From assembly GCF_003634215.1 (NCBI RefSeq), contig NZ_RBWX01000007.1, forward strand, positions 546,001 through 610,000: a DNA stretch of 64,000 nt, read 5' to 3'. The first letter of the stretch is position 1; each line of letters starts with the position of its first letter. Positions 24,372 to 32,831 of this stretch are shown here, piece by piece. Position numbers and translations under genes: made by a program. The stretch comes from Sphingosinicella microcystinivorans. GTDB lineage: Bacteria > Pseudomonadota > Alphaproteobacteria > Sphingomonadales > Sphingomonadaceae. The notes under the pieces were generated by a model. The model ran no database searches. It saw nothing but the letters and a program-made list of their open reading frames with translations, and was not told the DNA's origin.

Positions 24372-27140
24372 TCAGTAGCGGACTGTGAACGTCAGTCCGG
24401 TCGTCCGCGGCCTGTTGATGAAGGCCGATGAGAGATTGCCGTCGAGCACACCGTCAACCAGCGTCGCCGCACTCGTCGGAATGGTGGTCGCCTGCAGTTC
24501 CAGGTCGTTGAACACGTTGTTCATATATGCTGTCAGCGACCAGCGTTCGGTTTCGAGGCCCAGCCGAAGGTTCAGCATCTCCATGCTTCCGAGCCTGCCC
24601 GACGGGAAGTTCTGCGGAAAGGTCTCACGCTCGCCGATGTACTGGAACGCGACCTGTCCGGTCAGCTCGATGTCGCCGACGCCGAGCGGATAATTGAGAT
24701 CCGCGCCGGCTGAGAACGAAACCTTCGGGACGTTCGGCGGGCGGTTGCCCTTGGCGAGATCCTGGAAGTCCGCCGGTGCGCCTGCGATGGAGAAGACCGT
24801 CATGCCCTTGGTGTATTCCGCTTCCGTATAGTTGCCGCTGAAGAACAGCGAAACGTTCGGATTCACCTTGTACAGGCTCTCGATCTCAAGGCCGTAGATA
24901 CGCAGCTGCGGCCCGTTTGCCGTGAGGGCGCCCGGATTACTGATGCCGATCTGCGGCGTATCGAAATCAGAATAGAAGCCGGCGATATTGAACGTGACGT
25001 CGCCGTCCATCCACCGCGACTTGAGGCCGATCTCGCCGGTCACGATATCGTCTGAACCGTATGTCAGCGCGTCTTCGAATTCCGGCGAGCCGACCGGACC
25101 GAAACCCATTGCCGAGAACGGGCTGTTGAGGCCGCCGTTCCTGACACCGCGTGCGATCGTACCGTAAAGCATCGCATCGTCGGTCACGTCATATTCGAAG
25201 CCCGCGCGGGGCAGGAAGGTGTTCAGCTTGAAATCGAAGCTGACACCAGGGCCGCCCGGGGCAGTGAGTGCCTCCACGTCATTCGGAACCGGGAAATAGA
25301 TCGGTGCGAAGATGTCATCGGGGTCCGTGAAGATCGGTGCGAAGATGCCGATCACGAAGGATTCGACCAGCGTCGATCTGACCCTTTCATTCACGTAGCG
25401 CGCGCCAGCGAAAACGCGGAAACGCTCGGACACATCATAGCTGAATTCGGCAAAGGCCGAGAACTGGCGCGTATTGACCCTCGTGGTCGAGCGTTCGATC
25501 TCGGTTGTACCGCTCTCCGTGATGTTGGCGTATCCCGGGCCTGCAACGAGCGCCGTGTCGGTCGCTTCGGTGTCTTGATAGAAGGCGCCCGCCACAAAGT
25601 TCAGCGGCGATTCAAAGTCCGAAACGAAGCGGAATTCCTGCGAAACGCTCTTTTCCTTGCCGCGCGTCTGCGCAACGGCGGTGAGGTCGGACGAGAGCAG
25701 GTTGCTTGCCGTATCGAACGGCGGGAAGGCGTTGAAGAAGCCTTCGAAGCCATATGTATACGCCGAGCTGAACGTTTCCGCCTGGCGTTTGCGCTTGTAG
25801 AGGCCGGTGATCGATTCGATCGTGATCGGCCCGCCGTTCCAGGATATCTTGCCGCTGTAGAGTTCGAAATCATCCTGGCCGAGGCCGTCGATCAGGCTGA
25901 GCGACGGCGCGATCAGGTCTTCCGTGCCGACGGAATTGCCGATCGTCGTCGGTTCGATGAAGTTGAGTTCGCCGATGTCGTCGCGGCCGAAATGCGCGGC
26001 AAGGCGGATGCTCAGATCCTCGGTCGGCTTGAAAAGAACGACGGCGCGTCCACCATAGGACTCGAAGTCGTTCATGTCTTTCTTGCCGAGGCCGAGGTTG
26101 TCGATATAGCCGTCGTCCTTGCGATAGAAGCCGACCACACGCACGCCAAGCTTGCCCGGCACCAGAATGAAGCTCGTCGCATTGTCGACGCGATAGTTGA
26201 AGCCGCCGTGGTTCGTGGTGCTGAGGCCATTGCTCCACATGCCCTCGATCACCTTGCCGCTATCGAGGTCGGGATCGGCCGAGAAATAGCGGATCGCGCC
26301 GCCCATCGCGCCCTCGCCGAAATAGGTCGGCTGCGGGCCGCGGAGAACCTCGACCCGGTTGAAATCGAAGAAGTTGAAATCGCGCTGCGAGGCGGACGCC
26401 GACGCGACCGGAATATCGTCCACGAGGATGGAAACGAGTGGCTGCAGCTGGTTGCCCGAAACCTGGGTGCTGTTCGTTACGCCGCGAATGTTGATTTCGT
26501 TCGTGTTCGGACCGCGATCCAGAAGCTCCACGCCGGCGACCCGGTTCGAGAGGTCTTCAAAGTCCACGATGCCGGAGCGGCGAAGCTCCCGGCCATCGAG
26601 CGCAGCAACGCTGCCGCCGATGTTCTGGATGGATTCCTGGCGGAATCGCGCTGTTACCACGATCTCTTCGCGATCGTTGCCTTGTACGGCGGTGTCCTGT
26701 GCCGCGGCTCCGTTCGCACCGAATATGAACGTCGAAATCCCCGCGAAGAGCGACGCTTTGAGTCCCCTGCCTGCCACTTTCATCTCCCTGCCTTCACCTG
26801 TTGGTTTCGGGGTGATGACGATCACCCCTTTCTTGGTGAGGCGGGCGGAATATCCTGTGCGCTGAAGCAGAATTGCGAGCGCTTCATCGACCGTATGCCG
26901 TCCAACGACGCGCGGTGCGTGCGGGACATCGGCCAGATCGGGAGGGTAGAGGAGCTGTGTACCGGTAAGACTTACCAGTGACGACAACGCTTCACCGAGA
27001 GTCTGCTCTTCGATGCGAAGATCGTAAGAGCGCACCGGCAAAGTTTGAGCATTCGCGGCAACGACCACGAAGACGGCAAAAGCACCGCCAAGCGTGAGTT
27101 GCGAGCGCAAACTCAACCCCTCCCATTTCTGGCCGGGCAT
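24372..27140 (-). CDS. TonB-dependent receptor with N-terminal STN signalling domain
   Basis: The 922-residue protein starts with a signal peptide (about residues 10-31, ending ANAQ). An STN domain follows at about 36-112 (YDLRIEEQTLGEALSSLVSLTG, HTVDEALAILLQRTGY), which in FecA-type receptors contacts FecR. Residues 120-148 form a second signal-peptide-like stretch (GLKASLFAGISTFIFG then AAAQ). The plug domain (EEIVVTARFRQESIQ, INIRGVTNS, VEVLRGPQPTYFGEGAMGG) and beta-barrel end in VRY. An internal ATG at 26783 with GAAGG upstream could make a shorter, STN-less receptor. With FecR, the ECF sigma factor and two peptidases on the same strand, the ligand is probably a peptide. Confidence 0.92.
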   Translation of the reverse strand: MPGQKWEGLSLRSQLTLGGAFAVFVVVAANAQTLPVRSYDLRIEEQTLGEALSSLVSLTGTQLLYPPDLADVPHAPRVVGRHTVDEALAILLQRTGYSARLTKKGVIVITPKPTGEGREMKVAGRGLKASLFAGISTFIFGANGAAAQDTAVQGNDREEIVVTARFRQESIQNIGGSVAALDGRELRRSGIVDFEDLSNRVAGVELLDRGPNTNEINIRGVTNSTQVSGNQLQPLVSILVDDIPVASASASQRDFNFFDFNRVEVLRGPQPTYFGEGAMGGAIRYFSADPDLDSGKVIEGMWSNGLSTTNHGGFNYRVDNATSFILVPGKLGVRVVGFYRKDDGYIDNLGLGKKDMNDFESYGGRAVVLFKPTEDLSIRLAAHFGRDDIGELNFIEPTTIGNSVGTEDLIAPSLSLIDGLGQDDFELYSGKISWNGGPITIESITGLYKRKRQAETFSSAYTYGFEGFFNAFPPFDTASNLLSSDLTAVAQTRGKEKSVSQEFRFVSDFESPLNFVAGAFYQDTEATDTALVAGPGYANITESGTTEIERSTTRVNTRQFSAFAEFSYDVSERFRVFAGARYVNERVRSTLVESFVIGIFAPIFTDPDDIFAPIYFPVPNDVEALTAPGGPGVSFDFKLNTFLPRAGFEYDVTDDAMLYGTIARGVRNGGLNSPFSAMGFGPVGSPEFEDALTYGSDDIVTGEIGLKSRWMDGDVTFNIAGFYSDFDTPQIGISNPGALTANGPQLRIYGLEIESLYKVNPNVSLFFSGNYTEAEYTKGMTVFSIAGAPADFQDLAKGNRPPNVPKVSFSAGADLNYPLGVGDIELTGQVAFQYIGERETFPQNFPSGRLGSMEMLNLRLGLETERWSLTAYMNNVFNDLELQATTIPTSAATLVDGVLDGNLSSAFINRPRTTGLTFTVRY

Positions 27141-27311
27141 AACGGCGCGTATCGGATCTTCACACCAGCCCTGCAGATGAAGACCGGCGAGGTGAGAAAA
27201 CCCGTAAAATTTTCTTCAAAGAAACGTCGCAATTCAAATTCCCCGTAAGCCGCACACGGCTCCAGCCCGGCATAAACCGCTTCTCTGCAGGCGCATAGGG
27301 ATCAACATACA

Positions 27312-28361
27312 TCATTGTATTTTCTGTGTTTTACTCTCGGTTGCATGCACGCCTGCGAAATCCGCCAGCACATCTACGACGGCGTCCACGCCGGTCCGTA
27401 TCGGATCGAAGCAGGCAAGGCCGGTCTCTTCCGCCGTGCGAGCGATCGTTGCGAACGCCTCGCTTTCAGACATCGAGGACGTGTTCAGGGATATGCCGAC
27501 GAAGCGCGCGGCAGGATTGACCGCGTGCGCCAGCGGCAGGTAGGCGTCCATCGCCTCCTGAAGCGTCGGGCATGGGACGTGGGGAAAGTCGTTCAGCCTT
27601 TCCCGCAGCGGATCGTCGCACAGAATAAGGGCATCGGGCTGCGAACCATAGAGCAGCCCGAGCGTGACCGGCGCATAGGCGGGATGCAGGATCGCGCCTT
27701 GTCCCTCGATGACGTCCCAGTGATCCGGATCGTTTTCCGGTGACAGCATTTCTGCGGCACCGGAAATAAAGTCGGCCACCACGGCATCGATCGCGATGCC
27801 GCCCCCCGCGATGAGAATGCCGGTTTGGCCGGTCGCGCGGAAATCGGCCTTCAAACCGCGCGCGTTCATGCCCTTCGCGATCGCCATCGCAGTATATTTC
27901 TTCCCGAGCGCGCAGTCCGTGCCGACCGTCAGCAAACGCCGCCCGGCGCGTGGCTTGCCGTTGCCCACGGGCAAGGCAAGCGTGGTGTGGCGTACATCGT
28001 GGAGCGTGCGCCCGAGCGATGCGGCCAAGTCCGCGATTTCCGGAATATCCTTCAAACGGCTGTGGAGGCCCGAGGCGATATCGATGCCCGCGCGAAGCAC
28101 ATCCTGCAGGATCGGCACCCAGTGCGCCGGCAAGACTCCGCCGTGCGGCGCAATGCCGATCACGGCGGTTTTCACGCCTTCGGCCGCTGCCTGCGGCACC
28201 GTCATCGAAGGCAGGCCGATGTCGACCGCATCCTCTGCGAATCTAAGCTGGCCCAGGCAATCGGCGCGCGCCCAATCGCGCAGGCCGAACGCGGTCTTCG
28301 CGTTGCGCGGGTTCGTCATATCGCCGATGATGAGGAGAAACGGTTTCTTGATCGTCAGCAT
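27312..28361 (-). CDS. DUF1611 (DgcN-like) P-loop protein
   Basis: This 349-residue protein matches DUF1611. The N-terminus KKPFLLIIGDMTNPRNAKTAFGLRDW is typical, and a P-loop lies at 147-156 (GTDCALGKKY). GQTGILIAGGG and WDVIEGQGAILHPAY are further family marks. Members include DgcN, which works with the epimerase-like DgcA in D-glutamate catabolism of marine bacteria. No DgcA partner is visible in this window. ATG 28361 fits the family N-terminus better than an in-frame ATG 15 bp upstream. It is divergent from a LysR regulator gene, as expected for a controlled catabolic gene. Confidence 0.82.
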   Translation of the reverse strand: MLTIKKPFLLIIGDMTNPRNAKTAFGLRDWARADCLGQLRFAEDAVDIGLPSMTVPQAAAEGVKTAVIGIAPHGGVLPAHWVPILQDVLRAGIDIASGLHSRLKDIPEIADLAASLGRTLHDVRHTTLALPVGNGKPRAGRRLLTVGTDCALGKKYTAMAIAKGMNARGLKADFRATGQTGILIAGGGIAIDAVVADFISGAAEMLSPENDPDHWDVIEGQGAILHPAYAPVTLGLLYGSQPDALILCDDPLRERLNDFPHVPCPTLQEAMDAYLPLAHAVNPAARFVGISLNTSSMSESEAFATIARTAEETGLACFDPIRTGVDAVVDVLADFAGVHATESKTQKIQ

Positions 28362-28382
28362 ATTGCCTGTACACATCCGTTA

Positions 28383-28398
28383 TGCCTGTGCGCAGGCA
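28383..28398. promoter_or_regulatory. Inverted repeat between DUF1611 and lysR genes
   Basis: A perfect 6-bp inverted repeat, TGCCTG at 28383-28388 and CAGGCA at 28393-28398 with a 4-nt centre, lies in the 149-bp divergent region. It could be part of a LysR-type operator. No experiment or family consensus backs this. Confidence 0.35.
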
Positions 28399-28510
28399 CG
28401 GCGAAAAGCCGGCACCGAACCAGTGCGTTTTCAAGGGAACGCGGGTTTGACCGGTCGCCGCGGACAAGACAAACCAGTAGTCCTAAGGTAAGGGCGAGCG
28501 CTGCTAAACC

Positions 28511-29434
28511 ATGTTCCTGAATTCACAGACGCTCGCCTCGCTTCGCTTTTTCGAAGCCGCCGCACGCAAGTTGAGTTTCAAGAAAGCGGCGGCAGAACTT
28601 CACGTCACCGATGGCGCCGTCAGCCAGCAGATCAAGCATCTTGAAGAGGCGCTGGGACAGAAGCTCTTTCTCCGCTTGCCCCGACGCATCGCGCTCACGG
28701 AGGCAGGCGAGCGCTTCGCAGCCACCGTGCGCAAAGCGCTGGCAGAGATCGAAGACGAGGCGCGCGCCCTCCGCGCGGGAGGTGCACGAACGGAAATCCG
28801 TGTCCGTGTGAATCCGTCGTTCGCGCTGCGCTGGCTGATGCCGCGTGTCGGCGATTTTTATGCAAAGCATCCGGGCAGCAAGCTCTTCATGATTGCCGAA
28901 TACGGCGATATCGATCTGTCGGAGCGTGATTTCGATCTCACGATCGAACAGGCGGTTGAGCCGCTTGCCGGTCTTCATTCCGAAAGGCTGTTTGACGAAT
29001 ACGTCACCCCGGTTTGCACGCCAGCCTATCTGCAAGAGCATCCGCTCGATACGCCCGGCGGACTGGAGGCCTGTACGCTCCTGCACGACGCCCATGCCTG
29101 GAGCGGCGGTGCCGACGATGCGGAATGGAAGGTCTGGCTTCAGGAGGCCGGCATCCTGCAAATCCCGGCGGAGCAGGGCCGCTTTTTCAGTCTTGCCGAC
29201 ATGGCCATCCAGGCCGCACTCAACGATCAGGGCATCGCAATGGGCCGCACCGCGTTGGTCGGCGACCTGCTACAGGCAGGCGTCCTTGTCGCGCCCTTTG
29301 CGTTGAAGGTGAAAAGCCCGGCATCCTATTGGCTTGCTTTTCCAAAGGCGCATTCGGAAACGCCTGCCATCGCGGCCGTGGAACACTGGCTCAAGGCCGA
29401 GGCGAAACATTTCCTCGCCCAGGCACCGTTCTGA
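28511..29434 (+). CDS. LysR-family transcriptional regulator (GcvA-like)
   Basis: The 307-residue protein has an N-terminal winged helix (LRFFEAAARKLSFKKAAAELHVTDGAVSQQIKHLEEALGQKLF, about residues 10-55) and a C-terminal type 2 periplasmic-binding-like sensor domain. The wording of the HTH and of the PLAGLHSERLFDEYVTPVCTPAY stretch resembles GcvA/AmpR-like LysR regulators. It is transcribed divergently from the DUF1611 gene and followed by two transporter genes, so it is the likely regulator of all of them. The coinducer is unknown; D-glutamate or a related amino acid is a guess from the neighbour. Confidence 0.9.
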   Translation: MFLNSQTLASLRFFEAAARKLSFKKAAAELHVTDGAVSQQIKHLEEALGQKLFLRLPRRIALTEAGERFAATVRKALAEIEDEARALRAGGARTEIRVRVNPSFALRWLMPRVGDFYAKHPGSKLFMIAEYGDIDLSERDFDLTIEQAVEPLAGLHSERLFDEYVTPVCTPAYLQEHPLDTPGGLEACTLLHDAHAWSGGADDAEWKVWLQEAGILQIPAEQGRFFSLADMAIQAALNDQGIAMGRTALVGDLLQAGVLVAPFALKVKSPASYWLAFPKAHSETPAIAAVEHWLKAEAKHFLAQAPF

Positions 29435-29460
29435 AAGCGATGCCGCACGGCAGGGCGCAG

Positions 29461-29478
29461 ATGTGTTCAATTACACAT
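29461..29478. promoter_or_regulatory. Perfect inverted repeat upstream of MFS gene
   Basis: ATGTGT (29461-29466) and ACACAT (29473-29478) form perfect 6-bp arms around a 6-nt AT-rich centre, the size of a dimeric regulator site. A consensus -35 hexamer TTGACA lies just downstream at 29495-29500, but the matching -10 is weak. The site is 73 bp upstream of the transporter start. A LysR-type operator is the likeliest reading. Confidence 0.45.
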
Positions 29479-29550
29479 ACAGTACAGTTTTGTATTGACA
29501 AGCATACGCCCGTGGCTCTTTCTGCGCGGCTCACGTGAGGGGGATACGAG

Positions 29551-30867
29551 ATGGACGTCGGCGCGTCGGGAACCATGCCTGCAGGCTCTCATCCCTCGGG
29601 CGCCAGCTTCATCCGGCGCTATTGGGTTCTGGCGGTGATGACGCTGGTTTACGCCCTCAACATCGCCGATCGTTTTGTCCTCTCCACATTGATCGAACCG
29701 ATCAAGGCGGAATTCGCATTGTCGGATAGTGCCGTCGGTTTCCTCACCGGCGTAGCGCTCGCCTTGTTCTACACGACTGCAGGACTGCCGCTTGGTATCC
29801 TGGCAGACCGTGTCAACCGCAAGAAGATGATCGGCTGGGCGCTTGCGATCTGGTCGATCTTCACGGCCTGCTGCGGGCTTGCACAGAATTTCTGGCAGTT
29901 GCTCATCGCGCGTATCGGCGTCGGCGTCGGCGAAGCTGGGGGCACGCCGCCCTCGCATTCGATCATCGCCGACTATTTTCTGCCGTCCGAACGCGCCATC
30001 GCGATGTCGATCTATGCGCTGGGCGTTTCGCTGGGGTCCGCGATCGGCGGTATCGGCGGCGGGCTGCTGACGGAACAGTTCGGCTGGCGAACCTGCCTCA
30101 TCATCTTTGCCTTCGCCAGCACCCCGGCGCTCCTCATGCTCCTTACTATTCGCGAACCGCGTCGCGGTGCCTGCGATCCAGGCGTCACTGCCCATGCTCA
30201 AAAACCCGGTTTCCGGGAAGCGCTTGCCTTCATTCGCTCGCAGCGCGCGCTGATGCACGTGATTGCGGGCGGAACGGTGGCGACGTTCGCCGGCGGCGGC
30301 CTTGTGTGGTGGACCCCCGCCTTCCTCGGAAGGTCGCACGGATTCAGCGTCGGCGAGGCCGGGCTTCAGGTCGGGTTGATGAGCGGCGCGGCCGGCGCGG
30401 CGGCGATGGTGGCGGCGATGTTCCTGATGTTCCGCATGGCACGCATGGATCCGAAGTGGCAGTGCTATTTCCTTGCGGGCCTGACGCTGCTGATCACGAT
30501 TCCCGGTGTTGCGGCCCACGTGGTTTCGGATCGCGCGACCGCCATTGCGCTGCTGTGGCTTTTCGTACCCTTCATCAACGTGATGATCGGGCCGAGCCTC
30601 GCGCTCATCCAGAATCTGACGCGCCCCGAGGTGCGCGGGTTTACGGTCGCCGTTCTGCTGTTCACGGCGAACATTGCGAACCTCGCAATCGCGCCGCAGC
30701 TGATCGGGTTCGTCTCGGACATTCTTGCTGCCCGCATCGCCGATCCTGCCCAATCGCTGCGCTATGCCCTGGCTGGCTTCGGGCTGACAGGCATCTGGGC
30801 GGCATGGCATTTCTATGCTGCGGTGGGCTCGCTGCGATCGGATCTAGCAAAGGCGGGCAGCGCCTGA
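29551..30867 (+). CDS. MFS transporter, spinster-like
   Basis: A 438-residue integral membrane protein with about 12 hydrophobic helices. The first helix carries YALNIADRFVLSTLIEPIKAEF, followed by GILADRVNRKKMIGWAL (MFS motif A) and ARIGVGVGEAGGTPPSHSIIADYF. These are typical of the spinster-like branch common in sphingomonads. ATG 29551 is preceded by GAGGGGGATACGAG. Substrates of bacterial members are largely unknown. The gene lies between lysR and a peptide transporter gene, so it may import or export a related small molecule. Confidence 0.88.
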   Translation: MDVGASGTMPAGSHPSGASFIRRYWVLAVMTLVYALNIADRFVLSTLIEPIKAEFALSDSAVGFLTGVALALFYTTAGLPLGILADRVNRKKMIGWALAIWSIFTACCGLAQNFWQLLIARIGVGVGEAGGTPPSHSIIADYFLPSERAIAMSIYALGVSLGSAIGGIGGGLLTEQFGWRTCLIIFAFASTPALLMLLTIREPRRGACDPGVTAHAQKPGFREALAFIRSQRALMHVIAGGTVATFAGGGLVWWTPAFLGRSHGFSVGEAGLQVGLMSGAAGAAAMVAAMFLMFRMARMDPKWQCYFLAGLTLLITIPGVAAHVVSDRATAIALLWLFVPFINVMIGPSLALIQNLTRPEVRGFTVAVLLFTANIANLAIAPQLIGFVSDILAARIADPAQSLRYALAGFGLTGIWAAWHFYAAVGSLRSDLAKAGSA

Positions 30868-30892
30868 TCGCATTCGGGCAGAAAGCAATATC

Positions 30893-32284
30893 GTGGCAAT
30901 AGCGTCAACTGCACCCGTCGTTCAGGGTGAGGAACAGGGGATTCTTGGCCACCCGAAGGGCCTTGCCTATCTTGCGTTCACCGAGGCGTGGGAGCGTCTT
31001 TCCTTCTACGGCATGTCGAGCTTGCTCCTGCTCTACATCATCCAGCGGCTGCTGACGCCGGATGTCGTCGGAAGTGTCCTCGCCTTGGGCAGGCTTCGGA
31101 CGGGCATCGAAACACTCACCGGGCCACTTTCCGACCAGGCCTTCGCAAGCCAGGTGTTCAGCCTCTATTCGGGTCTTGTTTATTTCACCCCGGTGTTCGG
31201 CGGAATGTTGGCGGACCGTCTGCTCGGGCAGCGGCGTACGGTGGTTCTGGGCGCACTGCTCATGATCGCGGGCCATGTGCTGATGGCTTTCGATGCGAGC
31301 TTCCTGATCGCCCTGTCGTTGCTCATTCTCGGAACGGGGTGCCTCAAGGGCAATATCTCTGCCCAGGTCGGACAGCTCTACGCGCCGGGTGACGAGGGGC
31401 GGCGGACCCGCGCCTTCGCGATCTTCTATGTCGCGATCAACACCGGCGCCCTATTGGGCCCGCTGGTGTGCGGCATCCTTGCGCAGGTCTACGGTTGGCA
31501 CGTCGGTTTCGGCACGGCAGGCGCGCTGATGCTGTTCGCGCTTGTCATTTACGGCGTGGGCTGGAAGCACCTTCCGCCCGATCGCAAGCGGCAGCAGGGT
31601 GTTGCCGCGCCCATGGCGCTCGCCGCGCGGGATTGGCGGGTTATTGCAGCGTTGCTGTTCGCGGGCGCGATAGGGATTCTGCCCACCGCCGCCTATTTTC
31701 AGGAGATGAATGCCGGCCTGCTGTTCATCGAAGCATCGGTAGATCGCGAAGTGTTCGGCTGGACCATTCCAGCAACATCGTTCAACGCCCTGGATGGTCT
31801 CTTCTGCATCATGTCCGTGCCCTTGCTGATCGTCCTTTGGCAGTGGCAGGCAAAGCGGGGCCGCGAACCGCGCGATCTCAGCAAGATCACAATCGGCTAT
31901 CTGATCATTGCCGCTGCCAATCTGATTATGGTCGTGCCTGCCGGCTCGGTGGACAGAGGCGATACGGTCAGCGCGTTCTGGCCGGTCGCGCTCTATGCTT
32001 TGAATGCCCTGGGGTTCATCTTCTATTGGCCGACGCAGCTCGCGCTTTATGCGCGCGCGGCGCCGGCGCAGGTCAATTCGACGATGATGGGGATCCTTTT
32101 CCTGTCCGTCTTCCTCGGCAATCTCCTCGTCGGCAGGCTTGCCGGACTGTGGGAGATCCTGAGCCACGCGCACTTCTTTGCGCTCCACGCAGCGCTCGCG
32201 TTCGCTGCGTTCCTGGTCATGCTCGTTGTAATGCGCCCGATCGGGAAACTTCTGGCACAGGCTGGGCCCGAAAATCAGCCCTGA
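30893..32284 (+). CDS. POT/PTR-family proton-coupled di/tripeptide transporter
   Basis: The 463-residue membrane protein carries the POT signature EAWERLSFYGMSSLLLLY near residue 30 (ExxER motif), GGMLADRLLGQRRTV and GTGCLKGNISAQVGQLY, with about 14 hydrophobic segments. It should take up di- and tripeptides with protons through the inner membrane. Translation starts at GTG 30893, 25 bp after the MFS gene, so the two form an operon. It would complement the peptide-releasing enzymes encoded at 20.7-24.3 kb. Confidence 0.92.
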   Translation: MAIASTAPVVQGEEQGILGHPKGLAYLAFTEAWERLSFYGMSSLLLLYIIQRLLTPDVVGSVLALGRLRTGIETLTGPLSDQAFASQVFSLYSGLVYFTPVFGGMLADRLLGQRRTVVLGALLMIAGHVLMAFDASFLIALSLLILGTGCLKGNISAQVGQLYAPGDEGRRTRAFAIFYVAINTGALLGPLVCGILAQVYGWHVGFGTAGALMLFALVIYGVGWKHLPPDRKRQQGVAAPMALAARDWRVIAALLFAGAIGILPTAAYFQEMNAGLLFIEASVDREVFGWTIPATSFNALDGLFCIMSVPLLIVLWQWQAKRGREPRDLSKITIGYLIIAAANLIMVVPAGSVDRGDTVSAFWPVALYALNALGFIFYWPTQLALYARAAPAQVNSTMMGILFLSVFLGNLLVGRLAGLWEILSHAHFFALHAALAFAAFLVMLVVMRPIGKLLAQAGPENQP

Positions 32285-32307
32285 CGACACCGCAGGGGCA
32301 CGAACAC

Positions 32308-32325
32308 AGCACTGCGATCAGTGCT
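32308..32325. terminator. Hairpin between convergent genes, possible terminator
   Basis: AGCACTG (32308-32314) and CAGTGCT (32319-32325) form a perfect 7-bp stem with a CGAT loop. It overlaps the stop codon of the minus-strand gene and lies 24 bp after the transporter stop. No T-run follows on either strand, so intrinsic termination is uncertain. Confidence 0.35.
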
Positions 32326-32731
32326 GATGCGTGTCTGCCTTGGCGGTTTTCGTGTAAGGCACGAACTTGCCGAGTCCCACCGATCCGGCGGGCATGCGCG
32401 ATCCCGAATCGAGCAGGCGCACAATGTCGACCGAACAGAGCTGGTCCGAATGCGTGTTCGTGACGAGCACATAGTCCCGCCGCAGCGATGCCGCGCCCGA
32501 ATCGGGTATGTTGACATAGATCGTGCCGCCCGACGTTTCATAAATGATCGCCTTGCGGTCGATAATCCGAGAGGAGCGAATGTCCCGCTGCGACAGGCAA
32601 TCCTTGGGCTTCCCGGCGACGCGGCCTTCGATCGCACGCGCGAGCTGCTCGTCGGGGGTTGGCTGTTTCGCCTGCGCGGCTGTGCCCGCGAGCAGTGCGC
32701 CGGACAGAAGGATGAAGAACGACCTTTTCAT
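32318..32731 (-). CDS. Small secreted protein, DUF6491-like
   Basis: From ATG 32731 (AAAGGA upstream) the gene encodes 137 residues. The signal peptide is KRSFFILLSGALLAGTAAQA. The mature part has CLSQRDIRSSRIIDRKAIIYE and two cysteines, Cys45 and Cys99, that could pair. The pattern resembles DUF6491 proteins of sphingomonads and xanthomonads, as far as I recall that family. The function is unknown. The gene stands alone, convergent with the peptide transporter. Confidence 0.75.
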   Translation of the reverse strand: MKRSFFILLSGALLAGTAAQAKQPTPDEQLARAIEGRVAGKPKDCLSQRDIRSSRIIDRKAIIYETSGGTIYVNIPDSGAASLRRDYVLVTNTHSDQLCSVDIVRLLDSGSRMPAGSVGLGKFVPYTKTAKADTHQH

Positions 32732-32831
32732 ATTGCCCGTCCTTTTGCTGGGTGATTTGAGACCTTTGCCTCTTTTCCTCCTCCGAACATGGCTGGAGAA
32801 TGAACGGCGCGTATCGGAAAGCAGGCGCGGC

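Noticed and set aside
27236-27242. GGAATTT on the minus strand upstream of the STN receptor as an ECF sigma -35 box
   Set aside because: No convincing -10 element at the usual spacing, so I do not claim a sigma-specific promoter.
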